64,000 nucleotides of DNA from Arthrobacter sp. zg-Y769 (GTDB lineage: Bacteria > Actinomycetota > Actinomycetes > Actinomycetales > Micrococcaceae), in the NCBI RefSeq assembly GCF_020907405.1, contig NZ_JAJJOE010000017.1:1-64000 (forward strand). Reading direction: 5' to 3'. Positions 8,944-18,843 of the stretch are shown here, piece after piece. The position numbers were made by a program, and so were the translations under genes. Each line of letters starts with the position of its first letter. Position 1 is the stretch's first letter. Under the pieces are notes generated by a model, which did no database searches, was not told the DNA's origin, and saw only the letters and a list, made by a program, of their open reading frames with translations.

Positions 8944-9804
8944 ATGACCAGTGCCGAACAGCCCTCCCCGTACGCCGCCAACGACCCGTCGGTTCCTCCG
9001 GCACCGGCGCTGAAGAAAATCCGCATCTCGCATCTGCAGCAGTTGAAGGACAACGGCGGCCGGTTCGCCATGCTGACCGCCTATGACCAGTACGCCGCCG
9101 GTATCTTCGACGAAGCCGGCATCGAGGTACTCCTGGTGGGTGACTCGGCGGCAAACAACGTTATGGGGCACGCCACCACGCTGCCCATCACGATGGACGA
9201 GATGATCGTCTTCGCCCGGTCCGTCACTGCCGGCGCCAGCCATTCCCTGGTGGTCTGCGACCTTCCCTTCGGTTCCTACGAGGTCTCCCCCGCCCAGGCC
9301 ATCGAATCTTCGGTGCGGCTGATGAAGGAAGGCCTGGTCCATGCGGTGAAGATGGAAGGCGGGCGGCACTACGTGGACCATGTCCGCGCCATGACCGCTG
9401 CCGGCATTCCGGTGATGGCCCATGTGGGCTTCACCCCGCAGGCCGAGCACGCCCTCGGCGGCTACAAGGTACAGGGCCGCGGCGAGGCGGGAGCTGCAGT
9501 GGTCCGGGACGCCGTCGCCCTGGCCGACGCCGGCGCATTCTGCGTCTTGATGGAAATGGTGCCCGCCGACGTCGCCGCAGAGGTCGACGCCGCCGTGAGG
9601 GTACCGACCATCGGTATCGGCGCGGGCAACGCCACCACGGGGCAGGTACTGGTCTGGCAGGACATGGCCGGCCTGCGCGGCGGGAAACAGCCGCGTTTCG
9701 TCAAGGCCTTTGCAGACCTGCGCACCGAACTGTCCCGGGCGGCAAAGGAATACGCGGACGAGGTCCGCAGCGGTTCCTTCCCCGGCCCGGAACACAGCTT
9801 CTAG
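8944..9804 (+). CDS. panB: 3-methyl-2-oxobutanoate hydroxymethyltransferase
   Basis: 286 residues. PanB transfers a hydroxymethyl group from 5,10-methylene-THF to α-ketoisovalerate, the first committed step of pantothenate/CoA synthesis. Family landmarks are MLTAYDQYAAGIFDEAGIEVLLVGDSAANNV (Mg-binding Asp in GDS), VKMEGG, GIPVMAHVGFTPQ and PTIGIGAGNATTGQVLVWQDM. There is an N-terminal extension of ~25 polar residues before the barrel. It is divergent from glnA2 across 156 bp. No panC or panD lies next to it. Confidence 0.97.
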   Translation: MTSAEQPSPYAANDPSVPPAPALKKIRISHLQQLKDNGGRFAMLTAYDQYAAGIFDEAGIEVLLVGDSAANNVMGHATTLPITMDEMIVFARSVTAGASHSLVVCDLPFGSYEVSPAQAIESSVRLMKEGLVHAVKMEGGRHYVDHVRAMTAAGIPVMAHVGFTPQAEHALGGYKVQGRGEAGAAVVRDAVALADAGAFCVLMEMVPADVAAEVDAAVRVPTIGIGAGNATTGQVLVWQDMAGLRGGKQPRFVKAFADLRTELSRAAKEYADEVRSGSFPGPEHSF

Positions 9805-9828
9805 GAAACCGGTTCGGCGCGCACGGTC

Positions 9829-9993
9829 CTAGTTGTCTTCGTCGGCGTCCCAGGCCTTGTTCCGTGCCTGCACCTTCTGCAGCGCGAGCTCGGCTTCCTC
9901 GCGGGTGGGGTACGGGCCCAGCAGCTTGGTCCAGTCCGACTGCGGGCCTTCCTCCACCTGATGGGTCACTACGTTGAACCAGAAATCGGCCAT
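9829..9993 (-). CDS. Small SPOR-like acidic protein (54 aa)
   Basis: A 54-residue frame with ATG at 9993 ([18 protein letters not shown]). Its core [21 protein letters not shown] resembles the GPYxTREEAxxAL segment of small SPOR-like proteins found beside map in many Arthrobacter and relatives. It is strongly acidic at the C-terminus (DADEDN) and has no signal or membrane segment, so it is cytosolic. It is divergent from map by 85 bp and convergent with panB, with no terminator between. AGGAGG sits about 4 bases upstream of the ATG and supports translation. The function is unknown. Confidence 0.75.
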   Translation of the reverse strand: MADFWFNVVTHQVEEGPQSDWTKLLGPYPTREEAELALQKVQARNKAWDADEDN

Positions 9994-10078
9994 GGGTCCT
10001 CCTGTTGGCTTGGGGTTTGCCTTTGCGGCGCCTGCCCGCGCGTCTGCCTTCGGGCGAGCTGGCGATAAGATCGATGGT

Positions 10079-10957
10079 ATGCCCCAGAAACTTGCCACTG
10101 CACCCGCTGGACACCTGACACCGGGGAGCGTGAGCCCCCGGCTGCGCGTTCCGGCGTCGATCCCCCGTCCCGAATACGTGGATAAGGAAGCGCCCGCACC
10201 CTTTACCGGATCCGAGGTCAAGTCGCCGGAGACCATCGAAAAAATCCGCCTGGCCAGCAAGGTGGCCGCACAGGCCATCGTTGAGGTCGGCCGGCACATT
10301 GTCCCCGGCGTCACCACCGACGAACTGGACCGGATCGGCCACCAGTTCCTGCTGGACCACCATGCCTACCCCTCCACGCTGGGCTACCGGGGCTTCCCCA
10401 AGTCACTGTGCTCCTCCGTGAACGAGGTCATCTGCCACGGCATCCCGGACACCACGGTGCTCCAGGACGGCGACATCATCAACATCGACATCACCGCCTA
10501 CATGAACGGCGTCCACGGCGACACCAACTGGACCTTCCTGGTGGGAGACGTCGACGACGAGTCCCGGCTGCTCGTGGAGCGCACGCAGGAATCGCTGCGC
10601 CGGGCCATCAAGGCCGTCGCCCCGGGCCGGGAAATCAACGTCATCGGCCGCACCATCGAGTCCTACGCCAAGCGCTTCGGCTACGGTGTGGTCCGCGACT
10701 TCACCGGCCACGGCGTCGGCGAAGCCTTCCACACCGGCCTGATCATTCCGCATTACGACGCCGCTCCCGCCTACAGCAGGCTGATTGAACCGGGAATGGT
10801 GTTTACGATTGAACCTATGCTCACTCTCGGCACCATCGAGTGGGACATGTGGGATGACAACTGGACGGTCCTCACCAAGGACCGCAAACGCACCGCACAG
10901 TTTGAGCACACCCTGCTCGTCACCGATGACGGTGCCGAAGTCCTGACCCTTCCCTGA
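10079..10957 (+). CDS. map: Type I methionine aminopeptidase
   Basis: 292 residues from the ATG at 10079 ([13 protein letters not shown]). The enzyme removes initiator methionine from nascent proteins. The five metal ligands of the pita-bread fold are recognisable: [20 protein letters not shown] (two Asp), [12 protein letters not shown] (His), FTIEPML (Glu) and QFEHTLLV (Glu). The N-terminal ~45 residues contain a Pro-rich linker of the kind that binds SH3-like ribosomal or partner surfaces in mycobacterial MapB (inference). It ends 37 bp before ppgK, in the same direction. Confidence 0.96.
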   Translation: MPQKLATAPAGHLTPGSVSPRLRVPASIPRPEYVDKEAPAPFTGSEVKSPETIEKIRLASKVAAQAIVEVGRHIVPGVTTDELDRIGHQFLLDHHAYPSTLGYRGFPKSLCSSVNEVICHGIPDTTVLQDGDIINIDITAYMNGVHGDTNWTFLVGDVDDESRLLVERTQESLRRAIKAVAPGREINVIGRTIESYAKRFGYGVVRDFTGHGVGEAFHTGLIIPHYDAAPAYSRLIEPGMVFTIEPMLTLGTIEWDMWDDNWTVLTKDRKRTAQFEHTLLVTDDGAEVLTLP

Positions 10958-10994
10958 TCCGCTGACCCGAGCACAGACCTACTACTGGAGAACC

Positions 10995-11798
10995 ATGGCC
11001 AAGAAGCATAAGTCCGACAAGCACGTCGACGCCGTCATCGGAATAGATATCGGGGGCACGGGCATCAAGGGCGGCATTGTCGACCTGGCCAAGGGCAAGC
11101 TGATTGGCGACCGCTACCGTATCCCCACCCCGCAGCCGGCCACCCCAGAGGCAGTAGCCGGCGTCGTCGGCCAGATCGTGGCGGAGTTGTCCTCCCGGCC
11201 CGGCGGCCCCGGCCCCGAGGTTCCGGTGGGCGTTACGTTCCCGGCCATCATCCAGCACGGCATCGCCCGCTCCGCCGCCAACGTGGACAACAGCTGGATC
11301 GATACCGACGTCGACACGCTTCTCACCAAGGAACTCGGCCGCGACGTGCAGGTCATGAACGACGCCGACGCCGCCGGCCTCGCGGAGGCCCGCTACGGTG
11401 CAGGCCGCGAGGTGGACGGCACCGTACTGGTAATCACACTGGGCACGGGCATCGGCTCGGCACTGATCTACAAGGGCCTGCTGGTCCCCAACGCGGAGCT
11501 GGGGCACCTGGAAATCGACGGGCACGACGCCGAGACCAAGGCTTCGGCCTCGGCCCGGGAACGCGACGGAATCGGCTGGGAAGAATACGCCGAACGGCTG
11601 CAGCGTTACTTCTCGCACGTGGAGTTCCTCTTCTCCCCGGACCTGTTCGTGATCGGCGGCGGGATCTCCAAGCGCAGCGAGGACTTCCTGCCGATGCTGG
11701 ACCTGCGGACCCCGTTGGTCACGGCCAACCTGAAGAACAACGCGGGCATTGTCGGCGCCGCGCTCCAGGCGGCCATGCATTTCAAGTACATCAAGTAG
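10995..11798 (+). CDS. ppgK: Polyphosphate glucokinase (ROK family)
   Basis: 267 residues. PpgK phosphorylates glucose using polyphosphate (and often ATP). The N-terminal phosphate loop is IGIDIGGTGIKGGIVDL. VMNDADAAGLAE carries the catalytic Asp, followed by LGTGIGSALI and LGHLEIDGHDAE. The CxCGxxGCxE zinc site of other ROK kinases is absent, as is normal for PpgK. GGAG lies 4–5 bases before the ATG. A second, zinc-type ROK kinase occurs at 51.8–52.9 kb, so two glucose-phosphorylating routes are present. It ends at a bidirectional terminator shared with nrdR. Confidence 0.95.
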   Translation: MAKKHKSDKHVDAVIGIDIGGTGIKGGIVDLAKGKLIGDRYRIPTPQPATPEAVAGVVGQIVAELSSRPGGPGPEVPVGVTFPAIIQHGIARSAANVDNSWIDTDVDTLLTKELGRDVQVMNDADAAGLAEARYGAGREVDGTVLVITLGTGIGSALIYKGLLVPNAELGHLEIDGHDAETKASASARERDGIGWEEYAERLQRYFSHVEFLFSPDLFVIGGGISKRSEDFLPMLDLRTPLVTANLKNNAGIVGAALQAAMHFKYIK

Positions 11799-11821
11799 CC
11801 CGTACCCGGACGCGGGACAGC

Positions 11822-11858
11822 AAAAAGCGGCGGAAAGGTATCCTTTCCGCCGCTTTTT
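11822..11858. terminator. Bidirectional terminator between ppgK and nrdR
   Basis: A near-perfect 17-bp inverted repeat (core AGCGGCGGAAAGG / CCTTTCCGCCGCT, loop TAT). It begins with a run of A and ends with a run of T, so it works as an intrinsic terminator for both converging genes. Confidence 0.93.
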
Positions 11859-11882
11859 GTTCGGCTCGCGTTTGTTTACCGG

Positions 11883-12383
11883 CTATTGGGCAGTCAGCGG
11901 ACGCTGGGCACCCGACGGGACGCGTCCGGAGTTTTCCCGGGCCTCGGTCCGCAGCTTTTCGATGGCGGTCTCAAAATCCTCGAGGGAGTCAAAGGACTGG
12001 TACACGCTGGCAAACCGCAGGTACGCCACCTGGTCCAGCTTCTGGAGCGGTGTGAGGATGGCCAGCCCCACCTCGTGGGCGTCGATCTCCGCTACTCCGC
12101 TGGCCCGGATGGATTCCTCCACTTCCTGGGCAAGCATGGCGAGGTCGTCTTCGCTGACGGGACGGCCCTGGCAGGCCTTGCGCACGCCGTTGATCACCTT
12201 GCTGCGGCTGAACGGCTCGCCCACTCCGGAGCGCTTGATGACACTCAGGCTGGTGGTTTCCACCGTGGAGAAACGGCGTCCGCACTGCGGGCACTGCCGG
12301 CGGCGGCGGATCGCCGATCCGTCGTCGGCCAGGCGGCTGTCCACGACGCGGGAATCAGCGTTGCGGCAAAACGGACAGTACAT
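11883..12383 (-). CDS. nrdR: Transcriptional repressor of ribonucleotide reductase genes
   Basis: 166 residues. The N-terminal zinc ribbon has Cys3, Cys6, Cys31 and Cys34 ([14 protein letters not shown]). The ATP-cone domain covers about 46–136 ([27 protein letters not shown]). NrdR senses ATP/dATP and represses nrd operons; no nrd genes lie in this window. The last ~15 residues are a Pro/Arg/Gln-rich tail. It has its own promoter (12421–12450) with a palindrome just upstream of the -35, suggesting autoregulation. hisD lies 457 bp upstream and is probably a separate unit. Confidence 0.97.
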   Translation of the reverse strand: MYCPFCRNADSRVVDSRLADDGSAIRRRRQCPQCGRRFSTVETTSLSVIKRSGVGEPFSRSKVINGVRKACQGRPVSEDDLAMLAQEVEESIRASGVAEIDAHEVGLAILTPLQKLDQVAYLRFASVYQSFDSLEDFETAIEKLRTEARENSGRVPSGAQRPLTAQ

Positions 12384-12420
12384 GTCCCGTCCTTTCGCGA
12401 AGGGGCCTTATGGTGCTCTC

Positions 12421-12450
12421 ACTATAGGTCCCGCGCAGCTGCATCACCAA
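12421..12450 (-). promoter_or_regulatory. Promoter of nrdR
   Basis: On the minus strand, -35 TTGGTG (12445–12450) and -10 TATAGT (12421–12426) are 18 bp apart. This places the transcript start about 30 bases before the nrdR ATG. It is a good match to a housekeeping sigma promoter. Seen in sequence; activity is inferred. Confidence 0.65.
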
Positions 12451-12465
12451 GTGCGTAACCACAAC

Positions 12466-12488
12466 ATGTAGTACCCGCACTACTACAT
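12466..12488. promoter_or_regulatory. Palindromic operator candidate upstream of nrdR
   Basis: A perfect inverted repeat ATGTAGTA – 7 nt – TACTACAT, immediately upstream of the nrdR -35. It sits inside two AT-richer, 12-bp imperfect palindromes (ACAACATGTAGT and ACTACATATGGG) about 21 bp centre to centre. NrdR normally binds paired boxes spaced by whole helical turns, so this is a candidate NrdR site, but the match to the known NrdR box is only partial. Confidence 0.5.
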
Positions 12489-12840
12489 ATGGGTAAGTCC
12501 CTGCAGGGGCCGCGAAGCGCAGGGACGACGGGTCCGGGACGCCGGGGCGCCGGGGCCCGAATCCCTCGGTTTGGGTAAAACCCTGCAGTTTGTCGCAATC
12601 CCCGCACCGCGCGGGGCGGGGATCCGGCCAAGCCGAAGGGATCCGTACAAACCGCAGGGAAACCCCGAGCCCGGGGCGCGCAGGCGCCCGGGTTAGGCGG
12701 CTTTAATATCCCGGCGAGCTCTGCGAGCAAGGGATTTCGTTGCCGCCGTCCCGGGCACCGAAGCGTTCCGGGCGCCGAAGGCAACCACGGGCCCCGCACG
12801 GGCCCCGCACCAAACCGGACCGCCGGTCCTGACCCGCGCG
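12489..12840. other. hisD–nrdR intergenic region with nested hairpin
   Basis: No credible gene. The region holds an inner perfect stem (ATCCCCGC 12598–12605 with GCGGGGAT 12616–12623) nested in an outer imperfect pair. On the left are CTCGG, CCCTGC and GTTTGT at 12565–12593. On the right are ACAAAC, GCAGGG and CCGAG at 12647–12669. There is no T-run, so it is not an ordinary terminator. The rest is GC-rich with repeated GGGCCCCGC-like words and no clear signal. Confidence 0.55.
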
Positions 12841-14190
12841 CTACTCGAAGCGGATGCTGACCGCGTCGCCGTGCGCCGGCAGGTCCTCGGCCCGCGAGAG
12901 CGCCACGATATCGGCGCTGACTTCTTCCAGGGCTTCGCGGTTGTAGTTGACCATCTGGATGGCCCGCATGAAAGTGGTTGTGTTCAGGCCCGAGGAGAAG
13001 GCCGCCGTCCCGCCGGTGGGCAGCACATGGTTGGAACCGGCGCAGTAGTCGCCCAGGCTGACGGGACTGTAGTCCCCCACGAAGATCGCCCCGGCGCTGC
13101 GGATCCGTGCCGCCACTGCCTCGGCGTCGGCCGTCTGGATCTCCAGGTGCTCGGCGGCGTAGGCGTCACAGACGGCAATACCCTGCTCCAGCCCGTCGAC
13201 AAGGATCACGCCGGACTGGGCACCCGAAAGAGCCGTACGCACCCGTTCGCTGTGCTTGGTGTCCGGGACCTGGCGTGCCAGTTCCGCACGGACGTCCCCG
13301 GCAAGTTGCTCCGAAGCGGTGACCAGGACCGACCCGGCATTGGGATCATGCTCGGCCTGGCTGATCAGGTCCGCTGCCACCAGCCGCGCATCGGCCGTCT
13401 CATCGGCCAGGACCATGATCTCGGTGGGACCGGCTTCGGAATCAATGCCCACCACTCCCTTGACCAGCCGCTTGGCGGTGGCCACGAAAACGTTGCCGGG
13501 ACCGGTCACCACATCCACCGGCAGGATGGCGGGGTTGCCGGCGTCCGCCTGCACACCGTAGGCAAAAGCTGCAATGGCCTGGGCGCCGCCCACGGCGTAC
13601 ACCTCGGTAATGCCCAGCAGTTTCGCGGCAGCCAGGATGGTGGGGTGCGGCAGTCCGCCGAATTCCTTCTGCGGCGGGGAGGCCACTGCCAGGGAGGCGA
13701 CCCCGGCTGCCTGCGCCGGCACCACATTCATTACCACCGAGGACGGGTACACGGCCAGGCCGCCCGGAACGTAGAGCCCCACGCGCGAGACCGGCACCCA
13801 CTTCTGCGTCAGCACCGCGCCGGGACGGATTTCGACGTCGGCGTCTGCGGGCCGCTGGGCCTGCGCAAAGATCCGGGTCCGTTCAATCGCCGTTTCCAGG
13901 GCCGTCCGGACTGCGGGATCCAGCTGCTCGAGCGCGGAGTCCAATGCCTCCGCAGGCACCCGCACCTGCTGCTGTTCAACGCCGTCGAACCGCTGTGCCA
14001 GTTCTGTCAGCGCAGTGAACCCGCGCGTGCGGACGTCCGTGATGATGGCCTCGACGGCGTCGGACGCGGCGTCGAACGTGGTCTCGGCGCGCGGCATGGC
14101 GCTCTTCAGCTCGGCGGGACTGTGATGCTGTCCGCGCAGGTCGATGGTGCGGAAGGAGTCAAAGGCGGCTGCGGGGCTGGGAGAATTCAC
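12841..14190 (-). CDS. hisD: Histidinol dehydrogenase
   Basis: 449 residues. HisD oxidises L-histidinol to histidine in two NAD-dependent steps using zinc. Family blocks are [40 protein letters not shown]-type [46 protein letters not shown], the zinc region AAEHLEIQT, and [23 protein letters not shown]. It lies 92 bp downstream of dnaE on the same strand. No other his genes are present on this side; in relatives the remaining his genes often follow, but here nrdR does. Confidence 0.97.
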   Translation of the reverse strand: MNSPSPAAAFDSFRTIDLRGQHHSPAELKSAMPRAETTFDAASDAVEAIITDVRTRGFTALTELAQRFDGVEQQQVRVPAEALDSALEQLDPAVRTALETAIERTRIFAQAQRPADADVEIRPGAVLTQKWVPVSRVGLYVPGGLAVYPSSVVMNVVPAQAAGVASLAVASPPQKEFGGLPHPTILAAAKLLGITEVYAVGGAQAIAAFAYGVQADAGNPAILPVDVVTGPGNVFVATAKRLVKGVVGIDSEAGPTEIMVLADETADARLVAADLISQAEHDPNAGSVLVTASEQLAGDVRAELARQVPDTKHSERVRTALSGAQSGVILVDGLEQGIAVCDAYAAEHLEIQTADAEAVAARIRSAGAIFVGDYSPVSLGDYCAGSNHVLPTGGTAAFSSGLNTTTFMRAIQMVNYNREALEEVSADIVALSRAEDLPAHGDAVSIRFE

Positions 14191-14282
14191 ACCTCTAGTC
14201 TACCCAGCACCGTTTCCGGTCCGCCTGATTGTTTCGCCAAGCAGGGCGGCCGGACGGGCACCCGGGACCTCGCTATGCACGG

Positions 14283-17200
14283 CTATGCGTCGAGGCAGGC
14301 CGGGCCGAGCAGCACCTTCAGGTCACCGAACAACGACGGCGTGGGGTTCACCCGCATGTCCACGCCCAGCTTCATCACCTCCACGGTGCGGGACCCGTTG
14401 AGCCGGATCTGCACCTCCGAGGTACCCGGATGCGTCCGGAGAACGTCGCCCAGCTGGGACACCACGGTTTCCGTGGCCTTGTACGTGGCCATGGAAATCA
14501 CCACGGGACCGGAATGGCCCTCGCTGAGGTCCGGAACGGTCAGTTCCTGCGCGTTCAGCGTCACGGCGCCGTCGTCGCGCCGCTGGAGCCGGCCGCGGAC
14601 CACCACAATCAGGTCCTCGGCCAGGACCGCGGCAATCGGCCCGTACACCTGCCCGAAGAACATCACTTCCATGGACCCGGCGAGGTCCTCGATCTCGCAG
14701 CGGGCATACGCATTGCCGCTGTTCTTGGCGATGCGCCGCTGCAGCGAGGTGATCATGCCCGCAATCGTGACGATGGCGCCGTCGGGCGGGCCTTCCTCCC
14801 CCACGATGTTGGTAATCGTGGAGTCCGCGTGCTGGCTGAGGATGCCTTCCAGGCCCTGCAGCGGATGGTCGGAGACGTAAAGCCCGAGCATGTCGCGTTC
14901 GAAGGAAAGCTTGTCCTTCTTTTCCCACTCCGGCAGGTCCGGGATGTCGATGCTGATCGAGTCCTCCGGCTCCTGGTCGGAGATGGCGGCGAAGAGGTCG
15001 AACTGGCCCACGGCCTCGTTGCGCTTGAGCACCACCACCGAGTCGATCGCTTCTTCGTGGATCATTGCCAGCGGACGCCGCGCATGGCCCATCGAGTCGA
15101 AGGCCCCCGCCTTGATCAGCGATTCGATGGTCCGCTTGTTGCAGACCACCGCCGGCACCTTCATCAGGAAGTCCTTGAAGTTGGTGTACGCGCCCTTCTC
15201 CTCACGGGCGGCCACCATGGCCTGGACCACGTTGGTGCCGACGTTGCGGATGGCGCCCATGCCGAAGCGGATGTCCTTGCCCACAGGGGTGAAGTTCACC
15301 GAGGACTCGTTCACGTCCGGCGGCAGGACCGTGATGCCCATCTTCCGGCACTCGTTCAGGTACATGGCCAGCTTGTCCTTGTCGTCACCCACGGAGGTGA
15401 GCAGGGCCGCCATGTACTCGGCCGGATACTGGGCCTTCAGGTAGGCGGTCCAGTAGGAGACGACGCCGTAGGCCGCGGAGTGCGCCTTGTTGAAGGCGTA
15501 GTCGGAGAATGGGAGCAGGATGTCCCAGAGCGCCTTGATGGCCGCTTCGGAGTAGCCGCGGTCGACCATGCCCTGGTGGAAACCGGCGTACTGCTTATCC
15601 AGTTCGGACTTCTTTTTCTTGCCCATGGCACGGCGGAGAATATCTGCCTGGCCCAGGCTGAAGCCTGCCACCTTCTGGGCGATGGCCATAACCTGCTCCT
15701 GATACACAATCAGGCCGTAGGTGGTGTTCAGGATTTCCGCGAGCGGTTCCTCGAGCTCCGGGTGGATCGGGGTGATTTCCTGCTGGCCGGTCTTGCGCAG
15801 GGCGTAGTTCGTGTGTGAGTTCGCACCCATGGGACCCGGACGGTACAGGGCGATGACAGCGGAGATATCTTCAAAGTTATCCGGACGCATGCTCTTGAGC
15901 AGCGACCGCATCGGCCCGCCGTCGAGCTGGAACACGCCCAGCGTGTCACCGCTGGCAAGAAGGTCGTAGGCTTCCTTCAAATCCAGCGGCAGGTCTTCCA
16001 GGACCAGGTCCTCGCCGCGGTTGTTCTTGATGTTCTCCACCGCGTCGGAGACGATCGTCAGGTTTCGAAGCCCGAGGAAGTCCATCTTGATCAGCCCCAG
16101 GCCTTCGCAGGTGGGGTAATCGAACTGCGTGATGACCTGCCCGTCCTGCTCGCGGCGCATGATCGGGATGATGTCGATCAGCGGATCGGAGGACATGATC
16201 ACGCCGGCGGCATGCACGCCCCACTGGCGCTTGAGGCCTTCAAGTCCCAGCGCGGTCTCGAACACACGCTGGGAATCCGGGTCAGTGCGCAGCAGTTCGC
16301 GCAGCTCCTCGGCCTCCCCGTAGCGCTTGGCTTCCTTATTGTGCACGTCAGCCAGGGACAGGCCTTTGCCCATCACGTCCGGCGGCATCGCCTTGGTCAG
16401 GCGTTCTCCAACCGAGAAGGGGTAGCCCATCACGCGGGAGGAGTCCTTCAGGGCCTGCTTGGCTTTGATGGTGCCGTAGGTGACGATCATGGCAACGCGC
16501 TCGTCGCCGTACTTCTCCGTGACGTAGTGGATCACTTCGGAGCGGCGCCGATCATCGAAGTCGACGTCGAAGTCAGGCATGGAGACGCGGTCCGGGTTCA
16601 GGAAGCGCTCGAAGATCAGGCCGTGCTGCAGCGGGTCCAGGTCGGTGATGCCCATCGCGTAGGCGGCCATTGAGCCGGCACCGGAGCCGCGGCCGGGGCC
16701 GACACGGATTCCGTTTTCCTTGGCCCAGTTGATGAAGTCGGCCACCACGAGGAAGTAGCCCGGGAAGCCCATCTGGGCGATGATGCCCACTTCGTAGTCG
16801 GCACGCTTGCGCACGGCGTCGCTGATCCCGTTCGGGTAGCGGCGGTGCAGTCCGGCTTCGACTTCCTTGACGAACCAGGACTCCTCGTTCTCCCCCTCCG
16901 GAGTCGGGAAGCGCGGCATGTAGTTAGCCTTGGTATTGAATTCGACGTCGCAGCGCTCGGCGATGAGCAGGGTGTTGTCGCACGCATCCGGGTGGTCGCG
17001 GAAGATGGCCCGCATTTCGTCCGGGGACTTGAGGTAGAACTCGTCGGCGTCGAACTTGAAGCGCTTGGGGTCGGCCAGTGAGGAGCCGGACTGCACGCAC
17101 AGCAGCGCCGCATGCGCAGAGGCGTCTTCGGCGTGGGTGTAGTGCAGGTCGTTGGTGGCCACCAGGGGCAGCTGCAGCTCGCGGGCCAGTTTGATCAGGT

Positions 17201-17822
17201 CCGCCTGCACATTGCGCTCAATGTCCAGCCCGTGGTCCATCAGCTCGCAGAAGAAGTTTTCCGGCCCGAAGATGTCACGGAAGTCCGACGCCGCCTGGAC
17301 GGCTTCCCGGTACAGCCCCAGGCGCAGCTTGGTCTGGACTTCGCCGGAGGGGCAGCCGGTGGTGGCGATCAGCCCCTTGCCGTAGGTCTGCAGCAGGTCC
17401 CGGTCCATGCGGGGCTTGTAGAGGTACCCCTCGAGTGATGCCAGGGAAGACATCCGGAAGAGGTTGTGCATCCCTTCGGTGCTCTCCGCCCACATGGTCA
17501 TGTGGGTGTAGGCACCGGCGCCGGACACGTCGTTGCGGCCGCCGTCGCCCCACTTCACGCGGGTCTTGTCCCGGCGTGCCGTCCCGGGGGTCAGGTAGGC
17601 CTCCACCCCGATGATCGGTTTAATGCCGGCACTGCGGGCCTTGTTCCAGAAGTCGAAGGCGCCGAACACGAAACCGTGGTCGGTGGTTGCCAGGGCGTTC
17701 ATGCCCAGCTCGTCGGCGTGGCTGAACAGATCCGTCAGCCGGGCAGCCCCGTCGAGCATCGAATATTCGGTGTGGTTGTGAAGATGGACAAACGATTTCG
17801 ACGTACTAGTTGCAGAAGCCAC
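14283..17822 (-). CDS. dnaE: DNA polymerase III alpha subunit (replicative, DnaE1-type)
   Basis: 1179 residues. The N-terminal PHP domain starts FVHLHNHTEYSMLDGAAR. The palm catalytic aspartates are in SMPDFDVDFDDRRR (about residue 410–420). The fingers and HhH region contain GAFDSMGHARRPL, and the C-terminal OB-fold contains IVTIAGMITSLQRRIAKNSGNAYA. The β-clamp motif is not assigned. The length is typical of actinobacterial DnaE1. The start ATG at 17822 follows an 85-bp GC-rich gap after the rluD-like gene. Confidence 0.97.
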   Translation of the reverse strand: MASATSTSKSFVHLHNHTEYSMLDGAARLTDLFSHADELGMNALATTDHGFVFGAFDFWNKARSAGIKPIIGVEAYLTPGTARRDKTRVKWGDGGRNDVSGAGAYTHMTMWAESTEGMHNLFRMSSLASLEGYLYKPRMDRDLLQTYGKGLIATTGCPSGEVQTKLRLGLYREAVQAASDFRDIFGPENFFCELMDHGLDIERNVQADLIKLARELQLPLVATNDLHYTHAEDASAHAALLCVQSGSSLADPKRFKFDADEFYLKSPDEMRAIFRDHPDACDNTLLIAERCDVEFNTKANYMPRFPTPEGENEESWFVKEVEAGLHRRYPNGISDAVRKRADYEVGIIAQMGFPGYFLVVADFINWAKENGIRVGPGRGSGAGSMAAYAMGITDLDPLQHGLIFERFLNPDRVSMPDFDVDFDDRRRSEVIHYVTEKYGDERVAMIVTYGTIKAKQALKDSSRVMGYPFSVGERLTKAMPPDVMGKGLSLADVHNKEAKRYGEAEELRELLRTDPDSQRVFETALGLEGLKRQWGVHAAGVIMSSDPLIDIIPIMRREQDGQVITQFDYPTCEGLGLIKMDFLGLRNLTIVSDAVENIKNNRGEDLVLEDLPLDLKEAYDLLASGDTLGVFQLDGGPMRSLLKSMRPDNFEDISAVIALYRPGPMGANSHTNYALRKTGQQEITPIHPELEEPLAEILNTTYGLIVYQEQVMAIAQKVAGFSLGQADILRRAMGKKKKSELDKQYAGFHQGMVDRGYSEAAIKALWDILLPFSDYAFNKAHSAAYGVVSYWTAYLKAQYPAEYMAALLTSVGDDKDKLAMYLNECRKMGITVLPPDVNESSVNFTPVGKDIRFGMGAIRNVGTNVVQAMVAAREEKGAYTNFKDFLMKVPAVVCNKRTIESLIKAGAFDSMGHARRPLAMIHEEAIDSVVVLKRNEAVGQFDLFAAISDQEPEDSISIDIPDLPEWEKKDKLSFERDMLGLYVSDHPLQGLEGILSQHADSTITNIVGEEGPPDGAIVTIAGMITSLQRRIAKNSGNAYARCEIEDLAGSMEVMFFGQVYGPIAAVLAEDLIVVVRGRLQRRDDGAVTLNAQELTVPDLSEGHSGPVVISMATYKATETVVSQLGDVLRTHPGTSEVQIRLNGSRTVEVMKLGVDMRVNPTPSLFGDLKVLLGPACLDA

Positions 17823-17907
17823 CTGTACATTCTAGGCCCCGGCCCGCGGCGTGTCGGACGCCGCCGCGCCGGGCCGGAAGCCGGTGTGCCGCGGCTCTCC
17901 GGCAGGC

Positions 17908-18843
17908 CTAGACTTCGCCGCTGCGGAGGGCGTCGACGGCGTACTGCAGGTCCTGCGGGTACTCGCTGGTGAACTCCACGTACTCCCCGGTGGCGGGGTG
18001 CGTGAAGCCCAGTTTCCGGGCATGCAGCCACTGCCGGGTCAGCCCGAGCTCCGCCGCCAGCTTCGCATCCGCGCCGTAGGTGAGGTCGCCGGCGCAGGGG
18101 TGGCGCAGGGCTGAGAAGTGGACACGGATCTGGTGGGTGCGTCCCGTTTCCAGGTGCACCTCCACCAGTGACGCCTTGCCGAAAGCTTCCAGGACCTCGT
18201 AGTGCGTCACCGACGGCCGGCCGCCCTCGACTACGGCGAAACGCCAGTCATAGCCGGGGTGCCGGCCGATCGGAGCGTCGATGGTGCCCTTGAGCGGGTC
18301 GGGCAGGCCCTGGACCACCGCGTGGTACATCTTGTCCACTGTGCGGTCCTTGAAGGCCTGCTTCAGCAGCGTGTAGGCGCGCTCGGTCTTGGCAACCACC
18401 ATGACTCCGGAGGTGCCGACGTCGAGCCGGTGGACAATACCCTGCCGCTCGGGGGCGCCGGAAGTGGAAATCCGGTAGCCGGCAGCGGCCAGCGCGCCGA
18501 CGACCGTCGGCCCCACCCAGCCGGGCGAGGGATGCGCGGCAACGCCGACGGGCTTGTCGATCACCACAAAGTGCTCGTCGTCGGCCAGGATCAGCAGGTC
18601 ATCAACGGGCTCGACGACGACGGCCAGCGGGTCCCGCTGTTCCGGGACGTCTGCGGTGATTTCCTGGCCGGCGTGCAGCTTGTCGGATTTCGTCAGCACC
18701 CGGCCGTTGGAACTGAAGTAGCCGTCCGTGCACCAGGTGGCCGCGACGGAGCGGGAGACGTCGAGCAGGCCTGCCACTACGGCGTCGGCCCGCTTGCCGT
18801 CGGCTTCCTCGGGGACTGCAAATACTGTGTGGAGCTCGTTCAT
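17908..18843 (-). CDS. Pseudouridine synthase, RluA/RluD family
   Basis: 311 residues. The N-terminal S4-like RNA-binding segment (~15–75) is followed by a catalytic domain with [15 protein letters not shown] (catalytic Asp141), [15 protein letters not shown], and [27 protein letters not shown]. The order and length fit RluD (23S rRNA helix 69), but the exact target cannot be told from sequence. Its ATG overlaps the stop of lspA (4 bp), so the two are translationally coupled, an arrangement conserved in many bacteria. Confidence 0.94.
   Translation of the reverse strand: MNELHTVFAVPEEADGKRADAVVAGLLDVSRSVAATWCTDGYFSSNGRVLTKSDKLHAGQEITADVPEQRDPLAVVVEPVDDLLILADDEHFVVIDKPVGVAAHPSPGWVGPTVVGALAAAGYRISTSGAPERQGIVHRLDVGTSGVMVVAKTERAYTLLKQAFKDRTVDKMYHAVVQGLPDPLKGTIDAPIGRHPGYDWRFAVVEGGRPSVTHYEVLEAFGKASLVEVHLETGRTHQIRVHFSALRHPCAGDLTYGADAKLAAELGLTRQWLHARKLGFTHPATGEYVEFTSEYPQDLQYAVDALRSGEV

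Noticed and set aside
8788-9795. An N-terminal extension of the glnA2 frame across the intergenic region and panB
   Set aside because: It lies antisense to panB; the GS family starts at MNRQQEFV, which has its own start signal region.
12871-15818. Two long plus-strand frames opposite hisD and dnaE
   Set aside because: They are shadows of well-supported minus-strand genes, with no recognisable motifs.
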